Shown piece after piece: positions 1 to 11,339 of a stretch of DNA of 64,000 nt. The stretch lies in NCBI RefSeq assembly GCF_028389875.1, contig NW_026907680.1:1612001-1676000 (forward strand), read 5' to 3'. The translations under genes were made by a program, and so were the position numbers. Each line of letters opens with the position of its first letter. The stretch's first letter is position 1. The stretch comes from Rhea pennata. Lineage: Eukaryota; Chordata; Aves; Rheiformes; Rheidae. The notes beneath the pieces are model-generated. The model had not been told where the DNA came from and did no database searches. It was given only the letters and a program-made list of their open reading frames with translations.

Positions 1-1690
1 ATTACAGAAAGGCTCAGTGCTTCCATGGCCACCAGAAAGAGCAGTGTGTTCATGGAGAGTGCAGGAGTTACAGATATATTGTAAAACTAGTGCACAAGTG
101 GCATTTCTGAAAGCAAAGCCCCAGGGAAAGTCCGACAAGGCTAAGCAGAACCCATGGGAAGGGCCCTTCTACAGCCAGTGCCCAGAGCACAATGCTTTGG
201 CAGAAAGCAAGCTGGCAAAAGAAGGACCTCCATCAGGAGCACCTACCTCTGTTGACTTCTGATGGCCATGTACAGGCCACGCAGCTGCTGCTCGAGCTTC
301 TGGCATTTGCGTCCTCCTGCCCAGTAATTCCTTCTTCGCAGAATGTGAGTGAATTCCTGGAAGCATGCTGCAAATACACACCGCGGGGATGTGTGCCACA
401 GGACACTCAGGACTGCACAACATGCCCAAAAGAAAACTCGAGGAGCCCACAGTTGAGACTTTTTCTCCAGGCACCAAGGAGAGCAGCAGCGTCAGCTCCA
501 AGGACAGGCTCCAGCACACACCATTACCCACTGTCCTGAGCACTCCAGTAGCCACTGCTGTGTAGCCCCCAAGGACAAGCTTTCTTGGAAGCTTCAGAAA
601 TGGAACCGGGAATAACTGCTCCGTCCCTTGCAGTCCTTCTCTCTTCAGGCACTTACGTCCCTCCTTCCCATCCTCTTCAAAGAGCCCAAACAACCTGTCC
701 TTGCCTCTAAGGGCTGCCTGAGCCAAGGGCACATCCTCTCGAGCCTGCTGCTTGCCACCCCTGACTGCTGCCTGGAAATGACCTTCCTTCCTCCTTGCTG
801 CTGGCAGTCAAAGGAAGGGCATTGCCCAAGGGGAAACACCACAGCTTTGGGGAGATATTCACCCAAGGCACTCCTCCCCTCCAGCAGCATTCCTTGCAGC
901 CCTCTCTTCCACCTCACTCCTCTCTACTAGGCTGCTCACCACAGCTCTACATGCCTGGAGACATTGTTGGCAAAGGATTCTGTGGCAGCAGGCACAAAGG
1001 CTCTCTCTCACCTGAAACAGGGCCCTCCTGCCTCTTCCAGGCCCTGCATGTATGTGCACACACATAGACTCCCCTTTGCATTCACATCCACCAACTCTGC
1101 ACAAGTGTGTGTCATGCTTCAGTGACACACAGAGATGCCAGCCAGTGGGGTGTAGTCACACTCTGTTGGTGCCAGCCACCAGAGGGGACTTCAAAGGAAG
1201 AAAAGGGCTCCTAGCTCCCAAAATTCATCCACAACTCTGCAAACAGCCTCTGCTCCTTGGCCTTGCTGCCAGCAGGGCTCCGATTTCACTTTGACATACA
1301 AAGCTCGATCCTGTCCTGGCCACAAAAGACATCCTCCGCCTTTCCTCCTGCCTAACTGCATACTCACAGGTCTGAGCAAACAACGCACACCCTGCGGCAA
1401 AGCTCACACCAACACCTCCCTCTTCACAAGGCTTGACAAGAGCATGCAGACTTTTCCTCAGCCTCCAAAATTGCCCTGAGACACCCAGCACTGCTCTCCG
1501 CAAATGAGCAGCATCCACATTTATTTCACCTACGCGCTAGGAGAAAAGGCCCTCCTCTTCCAAAAGGACCACTTACATTGACTTTCCCAAAGGTCTGGGA
1601 CTGACAGTCTGACAGGCACTTGCTCCGGGCTGCCCAGCCAGCAAGAGAGGCCTAGTCCTCATGGCAGAGTTTAAAAGGCATTCAGGCGGC
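1..1690 (-). repeat. Inverted segmental copy of 28,950-30,180 (CCDC81-like intron and exon 9 DNA)
   Basis: Reverse-strand homology to the intact CCDC81-like gene runs across this block. For example, positions 628-930 match 29,244-29,555 in opposite orientation. About 450 bp between roughly 930 and 1,520 has no counterpart there and is either an insertion here or a deletion in the other copy. Apart from the exon at 247-367 I see no coding sequence. Confidence 0.65.
247..367 (-). pseudogene. CCDC81-like gene fragment, one exon (paralogue of exon 9 of the intact gene)
   Basis: This 121 bp exon on the minus strand has an acceptor ending TTTGCAG at its right edge and a GTAGGT donor at its left edge. 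Its frame is open and reads MLPGIHSHSAKKELLGRRTQ at the start. It matches exon 9 of the intact gene (29,832-29,952) in length, phase (one base completing a split codon, then phase 0) and sequence. Flanking DNA at 1-1,690 is an inverted copy of about 28,950-30,180. The homology stops at about 1,685, so exons 1-8 and the HU domains are absent here; any further exons would lie beyond the left edge of the window. It is either the inner part of a neighbouring minus-strand paralogue or an orphan exon. The exon itself shows no lesion. Confidence 0.6.
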
Positions 1691-3296
1691 ACGGCTCCCT
1701 TCTGCCGGGGAGGGCGGCAGGGCTGTGTGAGCAGGGTGTGCGTGCAGCCAGGTGTGCCCAGGGCTGTGCCTGAGAGCAGTGTCCTGGGAGGTCAGGGTGC
1801 CCAGGGCCATGCCTCTGCCACCTGCGATGGTCAGCACTCAGCCTGCCTGGGCAACTGCCTGCAGGGCTGCGGGGAGAAGCCGTGGGGGGAAGGAGCAGCC
1901 CACAAAAGGGCAGGATCACAGTGCCCCAGAGTGGGGGCTGCGTGGGGCAAGGCTGCTCAGAGCTGCTGCTCAGCCCCAGGAGCTTGCCCGGAGGAAAGTC
2001 AAGGCAGGGACGACTCCACAGGGAAAGAGGTTTCCCCAGTGTTGGCTTTCTGTTCCACGCTGTTTTTTGGGGGGAAGGGAAAAGGAGGTGCCAAGGCTGG
2101 AGAAGAGCTGGAGACTGGGGAGGCTGCTGAGGGGTCAGCAGGTCTGTGAGGAAGCTCAGAAAGTGCTTTTGCCCCTGCTCTGCCCATGCACAGCAGCAGC
2201 AGCAGCAGCTCTGCTGGCCCCAGGAGCCTTTGTGGAGCTGCTCCTTGGCACCTGCCAAGAGGTGCGTGCCCCGAAGCAGTGCCCTGCTGCTGGGAGGGAT
2301 CTGTGGGGCACAGCCAAGTGCCCCAGAAGTGGGCTGGGGTCTGTTGGCTAAGGCAGGCAATGGACGCAGGAGAGGGCATTTGGTGCTGACAGGAAAAGCT
2401 GCAGGCGGTGGAGCCATGGTGCGAGAAGGGGAGGAAGGTAGAGCAGAAGTGCGGTGGGAGGGAGAGTTAGGGAATTTAGCTCTCTTCTCCTCCAGTGCAG
2501 ACGTTTTCTTCCCAGAAAACCCCACATGGCCTCTGCCAGCCTGCAGAGCCTCTGCCCCACAGGCCCCAGGGCCAGGCCAGGCACTGCCTTCTCTGCAGAC
2601 AGACCTCTGGCTGAGGAGAGGGTCTGACTCCAACGAGATGTTACTCTAGCCTAGGCCTCTCTTGCAAAGGCTGGAGCAGCAGCAAGTACACGGAGGTTCT
2701 GCTTGCAGACTGCAGCTCACTAAGTGCTTGAGGCCAGTGTTGCGAGAGCTGCTGGTGCTTCAGCACAGTCTTTCTAGCACAGGCTGGAACAGCAGCAAGT
2801 AAATGCAGAACCGCAAAGAATGCAGTGATTGCCCCAACAGGGTCTTCTTCCAGCAGCCTGGGGCCTGGGAGCTTCCTCAGCCAGACGCAGGAGCCACAAA
2901 GCCTTTGCCTGCTTGGTCCTTCCAGAAGCACACCCCCACCTTGGGCTGAAAGCACACCGTCAACCTGTGGCAGGGTCACATGCGCCTCCTTGCTTGGCTT
3001 CTCTCTTCCTCTTCAAAGCACTTCCGCTGGGCTTCTTTTCACCTCTGCAGGGCAAGGAGATGTGGCTTTCAGCGACCTCTCTCTTGCCTCTCCTTCCTGA
3101 CCAAGAGCTGTTAGCTCACAGCCTGCCCCGGTGCATGCAAAGTTCAGATGTGGTCATTTTCTCCCCAACAGGCCTTACTCCTCCTGCAGCAAATACCCTC
3201 TGGCACTTTATTGCCCAGCCATTCCCTGTGCTTTGGTCCTTCTGTAGCTCTTATTTGGGGAGCCTATAACATGGAGAGGAATGAGAGGTTCTGGTT

Positions 3297-3689
3297 TTGG
3301 TTTGTTTGAAAAGATTGATCCCTACCAGAAGCAAGCAAGGCAGAAAGACATCTTGGGCTGGCGTTTTCCTCCAGACCACGATTGTCGCAGCAGAGAGTCA
3401 GCTGCCTGTATGGAAGCATGATTTGGATCGGAAAAGGGCGCAGGATCTCCTCATCACAAAGGCCTTAAGCCATACTGGGGAGCCAAAGCCCTCAGGGAAA
3501 GCCCACAATTTTCTCAGCCCGGTCTTCAAGTATGGCCTCAGAAGGCAAGTGGGCCTCTTGGCATGCTGGGCTGCCACCTTCAGCAGGAGCGCTCCTGAAG
3601 GGGTTGAATTCTTCCTTTTCTCTTTACTCATACAGTTTCAAGAAGAAAACAAGAACTCCCCGGCCTTGTCCCCTGCCACACTGAGATAA
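3297..3689 (+). other. Open stretch of about 130 codons conserved in three copies; function unknown
   Basis: An ORF begins MVCLKRLIPTRSKQGRKTSW and recurs at 21,415-21,807 (minus) and 39,141-39,545 (plus) with only substitutions. I do not recognise the protein. The opposite strand is also open for about 77 codons, and no codon-position bias in the differences is obvious by eye. Conservation can be explained by recent duplication alone, so I do not call it a gene. Confidence 0.25.
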
Positions 3690-3844
3690 CTGTGGCTCCT
3701 ACGGGCTCCATTTGCACAACCACCCTGGAAGAGTCTGCATAGGTATTGTCAGAGAAGGAAAGCTCCTCAGATCCACTGGAGATGTGGGCCTTCCACTTGT
3801 GTATGCAGTGTGCTTCCCAGGCTCCGACAAAGGAAAGGCAGACT

Positions 3845-5765
3845 TTATGCACCCTGAGAGCTCCTGGAGAGACAACACAGCAGGGCCAGCAAGCAGACGG
3901 GCTCTGCTGGACCTCCTACTTAAAAAGAAGGGAAGGCTGCATGCGGATATCAAGACTGGCAGCAACCTTGGCTGCAGTGGCCGTGAGAGTGTGGAGCTGA
4001 GGATCCTGAGAGGATGGAAGAGCACAAAATGTGGGATGCCAACACTAGACTGCAGCAGAGCAGACTTTGGCCTCTACAGGCAGCTGTCTAGGAGAACCCC
4101 ATGCCAGAGGCTCCCAGAAGTAAGAGGGAAATCAAAGAAAGCTTCTTTGGAGTCCCGGAGTTCCTCCTCCAGGCTGTGTCCAATTCTGGGCTCCACAACA
4201 CAAGAGAGACGTGGAGCTACCAGGTGGAGTCCTGCCCCAGAAGGGCTACTAAGATCAGGAAGGGAGTGGAGCATCTCTCCCACAGGGAACGGTGGAGAGA
4301 GCTGGGCCTGTTCAGCCTGGGGCAGAGAAGGCTGAGGGGGGGAATCTCAGCAATGTGTATAAGTATCTGCAGGGTGGGTGTCGAGAGGATGGGGCCAGAC
4401 TCTGTTCAGTGGAGCCCAGCGATAGGATGAGAGGCAACAGGCCAGAGTGAAACCCAGGAAGGTCCATCTGAAGACAAAGGAATAAGCCTTTTCCCTGGGA
4501 GGAGTGACAGAGCACTGGAACAGGTTGCCCAGAGAGGCTGTGGAGTCTCCATGCCCGGAGACAGTCAGAAGCCGTCTGGACAGGGTCCTAGGCAAGCTGC
4601 CCTAGGTGACCCTGCGTGAGCAGGGCAGGTGCACTAGAGGCTCTCCAGGTCCCTTCCAACCTCAAAGAGCTCTGTGATTCTGTGGTTCTGAGAGCTGAGG
4701 CCAGGTCCTGCACAGGGCCGTGCAGGGAGAGCTCCTGTCATGCCAGGGCTGGCTGAGTCTTGCCATGGCCCTGGCATCACTGCAGCTTCTGCTCACATGC
4801 TGCGTGGGATGGAAAGCAGAGAGAGCCTTTGTGGAGGCTCTGTGCAGGTGTTTGGGCTGCTTGATGGCCTGGTCAGGTTGCTGTGTCCACCTGTAGATGA
4901 GGTTGAGGTGAGACTTCAGCCCAGGCTTAGCCCAGGTAGAGCAGGGCTGCAGCCTGGGTCATTGCAGGCTGCTCAGGTGCTGTCCTGCCACTGGGGCCAG
5001 GCGTGGATCCTTGTCTCTGGCACGCAGCCCTCCCCGGCGAGGCCCATGCACAGCACCCACAAGCGGGCAGTGCCAGGCCAGCGTGCACCTGACACCTTCA
5101 TGTTCACCATCAACCCAGCTGTCCCTGCCCTACCTCGGGGCAGGGATCTCGCCCCAGGCACCGGGGCTGCAGCTCGGCCGCCTTCCCCTCAGCACGGTCA
5201 CACGGCAGCTCCTGGCCTGGCAGCAGCGCCGGCAGCAGCCGCTCTCCCAGCCCCCGGGGCTCCGCACGCTCCAGCTGGGGAAAGACGTGGCTGCGTTTGC
5301 AGAGCTCGCGGGGCTTTAGTCTCCTGGGGCTCCAGCCAGAGATGTCTGTTCCCGAGGTGCTGGAGCAGGTCAGGCTGCTTCCCGCGGCAGGAAGCCCAGC
5401 TGCAGCTGGCTCCAGCGCTGCGCCTGGCACAGCTGCATCCCAGTCCGGGGCAGGAGCTGCCAGCAGCGGCGGTCTCAGCCACAGGGGCCTCAGCTCTCCC
5501 TGCCTACCCGTAGGGCATAGACAGCAGGAAAGCATAGCACAGGCACGTTCTGTGAATATGATAGTGCTTGATGTTTGCCACAGCTCTTATCCATTGCTAA
5601 GCACGAGCAGTACTGACCAGGCCAGAAGGTGGGCTTTCTTGAAGAAAAGCCGAGCAGTCTTTAAGCACTGCCAGCCCCCTTGGACATCTTCAGATACTGC
5701 AGGCTCTTGTAGATGGAAATTCATCATTCAAAGGTCATTTCTCCAGAGACTAATTCAACCTCTTT
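3845..5765. other. Arm 1-specific insert (CR1 fragment plus GC-rich unassigned DNA)
   Basis: Where arm 2 and the third copy run straight from the CTCCGACAAAGGAAAG-like stretch into the CTCCTCTGCAGTCCCTGC-like stretch with about 30 bases between, arm 1 has about 1.9 kb. It contains a CR1 3' end (about 4,090-4,690). The following 4,700-5,760 is GC-rich in its first part and holds ORFs on both strands without recognisable protein similarity. Confidence 0.5.
4090..4690 (+). mobile_element. CR1 LINE, 3' end fragment
   Basis: The segment has the CR1 3' signature: GAGCTGGGCCTGTTCAGCCT, then a closing stretch of the TCCCTTCCAACCT type followed by degenerate ATTCTGTG repeats at about 4,650-4,690. Only the 3' part of ORF2 and the 3' UTR are present, as is usual for 5'-truncated CR1 copies. 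It is absent at the matching place in the other two copies of this segment. Confidence 0.8.
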
Positions 5766-7002
5766 CACAACAATTGCTCCTCTGCAGTCCCTGCTTTGGG
5801 ACAGGACTATTTCAAAGCAGCGAGCTCATCAGAGCAGTGCTTTTTGCTCCAGGATCTTTTGCTTGCCCAGCACTGAGCTGTTCTTCTACAGCTTTTGCCA
5901 GTTGCTGGAATGTCCACAAACCTATTGCCTAACGCTGGCATTTTTGAATGTCATCCCATGCAGTGTCATTTATTGGCCTCTGAGAATTTATCAGATCATG
6001 TGGGATGGAGGAAGACAGTGAGGGTCTCCGTGGTTGGTTTAAATACTCCTGTAGATGAGCTTTCCTGGAAGCAAGGCTGTTTCGACAGGGCAAGTTATGT
6101 GTGTGTGTTCTAAGCTGACCAACGGCGTAAGAAGATGTTGTCTCTGGGTTTAAACAAAATGTGTGGTGCATATCCAGTGGAATTTCCTTCACTCAAGAGC
6201 CCATTGAGTGATAATCAAACACAAAAAATCAAATGTCTTCCTCTGTGTGGGCCCCTTTCATTTTGAGTTCCTCTGAGGGCTTTACATCTCTCTACATTTT
6301 TGCACCATCCACTCCCAAGTACTATTTATTTCCACAAACGTTTTGGGCTGTGTGTGCTGTAAAACTAACATTGGATCTTTTTCCCCTCTCCCAGGTGCAG
6401 GTGAAGTTGGAAGTGCATGTGTTGGCCTCCACGCATCTACTGAAGGATCTGCAGCAAATGCAGATGTACCCCAGGACTCCACTTTCCAGGGCAATACAGA
6501 GGAATCGTGATATTCTGAGCAGAAAGGATGTGGCTTGCACAAAAGACTATGCAAAGCTGGTGAAAAATATTTGCTTTACACAGCACGGTAATGGTTTCCC
6601 ACTAAGTGGTCTGGCTGTGAGAAATCCTTGCTGCAGGCTGAACCTAAACTCCAAGGGGTTTCAAAAGTTGCCAGGCACACTGCACTTCCCTCTAACAAGC
6701 CTGCAGGGATACGGAGCTTGTCTGGCACCGTAAAGTCCATGTCCCTTCTCGTGCGAGTAACCAACTGGCTAACCTTTCTTCTGCAGCTTGATGGAGCTGC
6801 CTAAGTATTTTGTATGGAAGCACATGTGTGGTCTTGCTCAAGTCAGGTGCTGCCTTTTAGCCACAGCAGTCCCTCTGCTCCCTTCCATTCTCGTCCTGCT
6901 ACAGACATGTAGCGTTTTCAACGTTCTCTTAGCACTGAGCACATTGCTCTTGGATCTGTGTCCCCTACTTCAGTCCTCCTGCACTGGAAAACCCTGTAGT
7001 GA

Positions 7003-7930
7003 AGCCGAAAGCTTTCCGAGGGCTCAGCCGGCAGCGCTGGGCACTACAGATTACTGCTGCTTCCGTGCGCCTCTGGAGGTGGCTGTAAAAGCACGGTCGA
7101 GTGAGAGGAGTGCCAAGACAACTACAGTGTGGTTTTGTTATACGAGTTTCACTACGCCACGTTGGTTTGGAGATACCTTAATGTTGCAGCTCTAGAGGCT
7201 TTCAGGCACTAGACTAACCACGCTGCCACTCCGGGGACACTTCCTCTGAGAAGTCCAGGGATGTTAAGATACAGGTGTGTCTGTCCCTGCCTCCTCATTC
7301 CTCAATCCTTTCTAGAAGCTGGCCTGACAGATGAGCCAAGCTTTCGGTTACTGTGACTTGCTGGTCACGCCAGAGCTGTAGCCCTGCTGAAGGGCAGAGT
7401 AAAGGGTGTCTCAGTAACACGAGTTTCTCAGCGAGTTCTCTGCCGTCATCGAACACCTGCATTTGTCATCCCACAGCTGCACGCGTGCCCCTTGGAGGGC
7501 AGTGATCCCAGGCTGCTGGGACAGGGGAAGTTCCTTCCAAGGGCTGCTGAGGAAGAGCGGTTGTACTGCGGGGAAGAAAGAGCTCGGAAATTCTCTTCTA
7601 CCTAGGATTTCTCAGTCCCTGAGAGGCAGGAGCCGTCACCTGGCTTCAGCGGTGCTTGGGAGGTGACTTGCGCCTCATCAGCTCCTAGGCCAGCAGCAGG
7701 CACGTGGATTTCCTCCTGGTTCTGATGCCACTTCTCCCGAAGAACCACCAGCACCAGGCCCAGTGCCCCTTTGGGAGCTTCCGAGGTCACTTCTGGTAGG
7801 CCAGGAGCAGGCCCACTGCTGCTGCTCCACTTCAGGAGGTCACTTCTGCCTCAGGACCTGACAGGTCACTGGCAGGCCCAGGACGGCAGTGCTGACTGCG
7901 AGGCCACTACTCCCTCAGGCCCGGAGAGAC
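7003..7930. other. Arm 1-specific stretch, no gene seen
   Basis: Arm 2 and the third copy pass from the CTGGAAAACCCT-like sequence to the GGCAGGCACAAGGCTTTGATGC-like sequence within about 40 bases, while arm 1 has about 930 bp here. It is either an insertion in arm 1 or a deletion shared by the other two copies. I see no coding, RNA or mobile-element signature in it. Confidence 0.4.
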
Positions 7931-8309
7931 CAGTGGCAGGCAGAAGGCTTTGATGCTGAGTGTGAGGGCACTTGTGCCGTGCACCCGGGAGCCTCGCAGC
8001 AGGAAAATGGTGTCAGTGCTGACAGGGAGGTGATTCCAGCCCCACCCACCTGGAAGCCAGGAGGAGGAACCTTGCTGCTGCTTCTGCTAGTGAGCTCACT
8101 TGCGCCTCAAGACCTGAGAGGCCACCAGTGGCCACAAGGCTGCTGTTAGTGCCTGGGAAGGAGCAACCAGCCTGGGGAGGCAGCAGGGGTGTTGGCAAGC
8201 TCAGTGCAGGAGAGGAGAGCAGCAGGTGTTGTGCAGCTGCCTCCAGGAGGGCTCCACGCTGTCTCCCATTGCTTCTTCAACAATGTCCTGATGAAGCAGG
8301 GACTTGGTG

Positions 8310-9040
8310 TGTAACCAGGGAGGGGTGCTGATACCTGGCTGTGCTGGAAAGGAGCTTTTCAGAGAAGGACCTGGGGGTTGTGGTGGGCACCAAGCTGACC
8401 ATGAACCAGCAATGTGCTCTGGTGGCAAAGAGCAGCCATGGTATCCTGGGCTGCATCAGGAAGAGCATTGCCAGCAGGTGGAGGCAGGTGATCCTTCCCC
8501 TCTGCTCAGCACTGGTGAGGCCGCACCTGGAGAGCTTGGTCCACCAGCACAAGAGAAACATGGACCTACTGGAGTGAGTCCAACCACAAAGAAGACTAAG
8601 GGCCTGGAGCATCTCCTGTATGAGGAGAGACAGAGATAGCTGGGCCTGTTCAGTGTGTAAGGGGAGAAGGCTCAGGGCAATTTGAATGTACAGAAGTACC
8701 TGATGGGGACATGGCATAAAGAAGACAGAGACAGATTCTTCTGTGACAGCCAGTGGCAGGATGGGAGGCAACAGGCACATGTAGAAATACAAGAAATTCC
8801 ATTGAAATATAAGAAAAGACTTTCTACTGCAAGAGCGATGGAAGACTGGACCAAGTTGCTCAGCAGGACTGTGAGTCTCCATCCTTGCTGCTGCTCAAAA
8901 CCCAACTGGACACAGTCTCAGTCAGCATGCTCCAGGTATACCTCCAGGTATAAAAGAAAAGAGGGTGGAGGCAGATGTTCTCCAGGGGTGCTTTCCAACT
9001 TCAGCAATGCGTTGATTCAGTGATTTGGTGATGCTGCCAT
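8310..9040 (+). mobile_element. CR1 LINE, 3' part of ORF2 and 3' UTR
   Basis: Positions 8,341-8,577 encode a CR1 ORF2 C-terminal stretch beginning LERSFSEKDLGVVVG, including the LALVRPHLE-type motif in the form CSALVRPHLE. The end has the CR1 tail. The same insertion sits in arm 2 on the opposite strand (18,450-19,175), so it predates the duplication of the arms. Confidence 0.8.
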
Positions 9041-9130
9041 TTGTGAAGTCACTTGTGAGCTGCCTAGAGGAACTTTGCTTCTCCATGGAAGAACTCCTCT
9101 GTATCACAGAGCAGTCAGTGCCTCGGCAAA

Positions 9131-9384
9131 TTACTTCTCAAGGGCTTCAACGAGGGGTGGGGGCTTTTTCTTCAGGGCCTCGTACAGGCGATCCTTGCAC
9201 CAGGGAGTCCAGCTCAGCAACAGCCTGAACAGCTCACGCATCATGGTGTGGGATGTTTTCTCCGCCAGAATTCTTTGGTATTGCTCAAAGTCCAGAATGT
9301 CCCCGAGCAGGAGGTCCAGGACACCTTTCACTTCAACAACACGTTCAATCAGCTCCACTCGGTGCCTATCGACAAAGTGTTCCC
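9131..9384 (-). pseudogene. ASC/PYCARD-type CARD exon (arm 1), CARD intact but upstream exon frameshifted
   Basis: This 254 bp last coding exon has its acceptor at 9,385-9,386 and a stop at 9,131-9,133. It encodes about 83 residues of a CARD death-fold domain that begins EHFVDRHRVELIERVVEV and contains FEQYQRILAE, MRELFRL and WCKDRLYEAL. This is the pattern of the CARD of ASC and NLRP1, which in ASC nucleates caspase-1 recruitment in inflammasomes. The exon is open throughout. The preceding linker exon (9,708-9,760) is 53 bp instead of 57 bp, which destroys phase, so this copy cannot make the two-exon product as read. It lies inside arm 1, downstream of the CpG-rich promoter block at about 10,690-10,850. 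No PYD exon was found. Confidence 0.75.
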
Positions 9385-9707
9385 CTGGGGAAGACAGAAG
9401 CAAAGGGTTAGTCATCCGTGGACACACTGGTGCTCCTTCAGCTGCTTCACAGGTCATGGAGCAGCAGCCACTTCACAGCGGGGTTTGCCTGAGCTAGCAC
9501 GACCCAAGGAGGAAATGAACGGCACCACGGAGCACCCAGTCCTCTCTGCTATTAGTGGGTGATGGCACCGTCTAGCCGAAAGCCGAAAGCATTCTAGTGT
9601 GAATGTCTAATTCAAACTGGGGCTGTGCGGGGCCAATGCTGTGTTTTAGAGTGGGTGTTTGAGCCGCAGCCTCTGGTTTTGAGGCATTTTGCCCCCAAAA
9701 GTCTCAC

Positions 9708-9760
9708 CTGTCACTGCAACATTTGAGCAGATTTGGGGATTTGTTCTCTGCCCCTAAAGC
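9708..9760 (-). pseudogene. ASC-type linker exon (arm 1), frameshifted
   Basis: The exon is bounded by CCCACAG and GTGAGAC splice sites. It is the counterpart of the 57 bp exon at 17,710-17,766. It has lost one codon and one further G, leaving 53 bp, and the frame that joins the CARD then meets a TGA. In ASC the PYD and CARD exons are separated by a short linker exon, and this position and size fit that layout. Confidence 0.65.
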
Positions 9761-10374
9761 CTGTGGGACAGCAAAACAGAAAAGAAATGAGAGGGGAAGC
9801 AATGGGAGGGAGCTCCAATCTTGCACAGTCGACGGGGCGCTGCAGAAGGGAGGGACAGAGCAGACACCTTTCCAAAGGAGGCTCCTTCCCTTAGGAGACC
9901 AGGACTCCCAGGCCACCTCCCAGCCTTGCTGGTGACCCTCTCTCACGGCTGCTCCCATCCCCAGCGAGCCAGTGCCATCAAGTGACAGCACAGCTAACTG
10001 CAGCCCTATCAGAGACCACCACCGCGCGGTGTGAACTGGCCATGGGAAATGCTGGAGCTACGGATGATGTTCCATGAGCACCTCTGACAGGGAGGAGACA
10101 TCCCATCACCTGGTTCAACCCGTATGTCTTGCTGGGAACTCACTGCATTGGAGTTTTAAGCTAATTTCAGACAGTGTCATGGCAAAAACAGTCAATCGAG
10201 CTCATCACCCTTGGTTTGTTCTGCAGCAACCCTGCACATGCCAACATGGCTGCCCCAATAACACGCCAATGACACACACACGCCAACGACACGGCTGCCC
10301 CTTTCACAGGCAAAGACATGGACACGGCAGCCCCACGCACACGGCAGCCCCACGCACACCCATGTGCAGGGCAA

Positions 10375-10690
10375 TTGGGACCAGTGGGACAACATCCCCC
10401 CTGCCCCCCTTACACCCCGGGGCCCAGGTGTCCAGGCACCCCTCAGCCCCCCACCCTGGGGGGCATCCAAGACCCCGCTGGGCCCCACCAGCCCAGGGAC
10501 CCAGCATCCGGACACCCCACTGCCTCCCCCCACACCAGGCGTCCAGGCCTCCCGACACCCCTCTGCCCCCCCCACACGAGGGGTCCAGGCGTCCGGGCCC
10601 CTCCTTCCACGTGCCCAGGAAATCCCCATCCCTTCCCACGCCAGGGGCCCAGGCGTCCGAGCACCCCCCCTTCCCCCCGCCTCCCATTAC
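10375..10690 (-). repeat. GC-rich minisatellite (arm 1 copy)
   Basis: Imperfect units of about 60 bp carry a recurring GGACGCCTGGGCCCCTGG-like core, read on the minus strand, with long G runs. The matching array in arm 2 is at about 16,756-17,085. It sits in what would be intron 1 of the CARD gene. Confidence 0.75.
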
Positions 10691-10850
10691 CCGAGCGCCG
10701 GCTCGGACGCCTGGGCCCCTCCCCGCGCCCCCTTCCCTCCCCCAGGCCCAGCGATGCCGCTGCCGCCCCGCGCCGGGAACTGCAATCCCAGCAGGCAGCG
10801 CGGCCGCCGAGCCCCGCCCCCTCCCTGGCGCCTCCTCGAGCCCTGACAGA
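10691..10850 (-). promoter_or_regulatory. CpG-rich promoter and 5' exon candidate of the CARD gene (arm 1)
   Basis: The block is dense in CpG and GC boxes. On the plus strand it contains GGGAACTGCAATCCCAGCAG at about 10,777, close to the ZNF143-type promoter consensus ACTACAATTCCCAGC. A GTAATGGG donor on the minus strand at 10,689-10,690 would end a non-coding first exon. The arm 2 counterpart is at 16,612-16,756. This is inference from composition and motifs. Confidence 0.45.
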
Positions 10851-10909
10851 GGGGACGAGAGAGACACGGAGCTGCTGGAGAGAGGGCGGCGTGGGGCTGC
10901 GAAGGGGGT

Positions 10910-11335
10910 CGGGGGCTGGAGCAGCTGCCCTCCGAGGAACGGCTGCGAGAGCTGGGCCTGTTTAGCCTGCGGAGGAGAAGCCTGAGGAGGATCTTATCAG
11001 TGTGTCTAAGTACCTGAAGGGAGGGTGTCAAGGGGACGGGGCCAAACTCTTTTCAGTAGTGCCGTGCGACAGGACTAGAGGCAGCGGGCACAAACTGAAC
11101 CAGCGGACGCTCCGCCTGAATATGAGGAGGAATTTCTTCACAGTGACAGTGACCGAGCACTGGGAGAGGTTACCCAGAGAGGTGGAGGAGTCTCCTTCCC
11201 TGGAGAGATTCAAGGCCTCTCTGGATGCAGTCCTGTCTACGATGGTCTAGGTGACCCTGCCTGAGCAGGGAGGTTGCACTAGATGATCTCCACAGGTCCC
11301 TTCCAACCTTCCTGATTCTGTGATTATGCTGAGCC
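10910..11335 (+). mobile_element. CR1 LINE, 3' end
   Basis: The segment runs from GAGAGCTGGGCCTGTTTAGC through a stretch including CTCCGCCTGAATATGAGGAG to the TCCCTTCCAACCT and GATTCTGTGAT tail near 11,330. It lies at the arm 1/spacer junction, outside the inverted homology. Confidence 0.85.
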
Positions 11336-11339
11336 TGCT

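Larger units (their letters stand above)
1690..10846 (+). repeat. Arm 1 of a large inverted repeat
   Basis: The arm matches 16,612-23,415 in opposite orientation. Anchors include 1,690-2,640 with 22,460-23,415, 3,300-3,690 with 21,415-21,807, 6,230-6,980 with 19,600-20,312, and 8,000-10,750 with 16,700-19,450. The part at 2,790-8,200 is also present directly at 38,660-41,679. Arm 1 is longer than arm 2 because it has extra DNA at about 3,845-5,765 and 7,003-7,930. Homology ends at about 1,690 and 10,846, where the sequence becomes unrelated to the partner. The spacer between the arms is about 5.8 kb. Confidence 0.8.

Noticed and set aside
6233-6733. ORF conserved in three copies at 6,233-6,733, 19,827-20,312 and 40,645-41,127
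   Set aside because: No recognised family. Indels between copies at about 6,460-6,475 fit neutral divergence of duplicated DNA as well as coding sequence.
10304-10867. Long Gly/Pro-rich ORFs on both strands at 10,074-10,985 and 16,314-17,293
   Set aside because: Open frames are expected in GC-rich minisatellite DNA; no splice or protein support.
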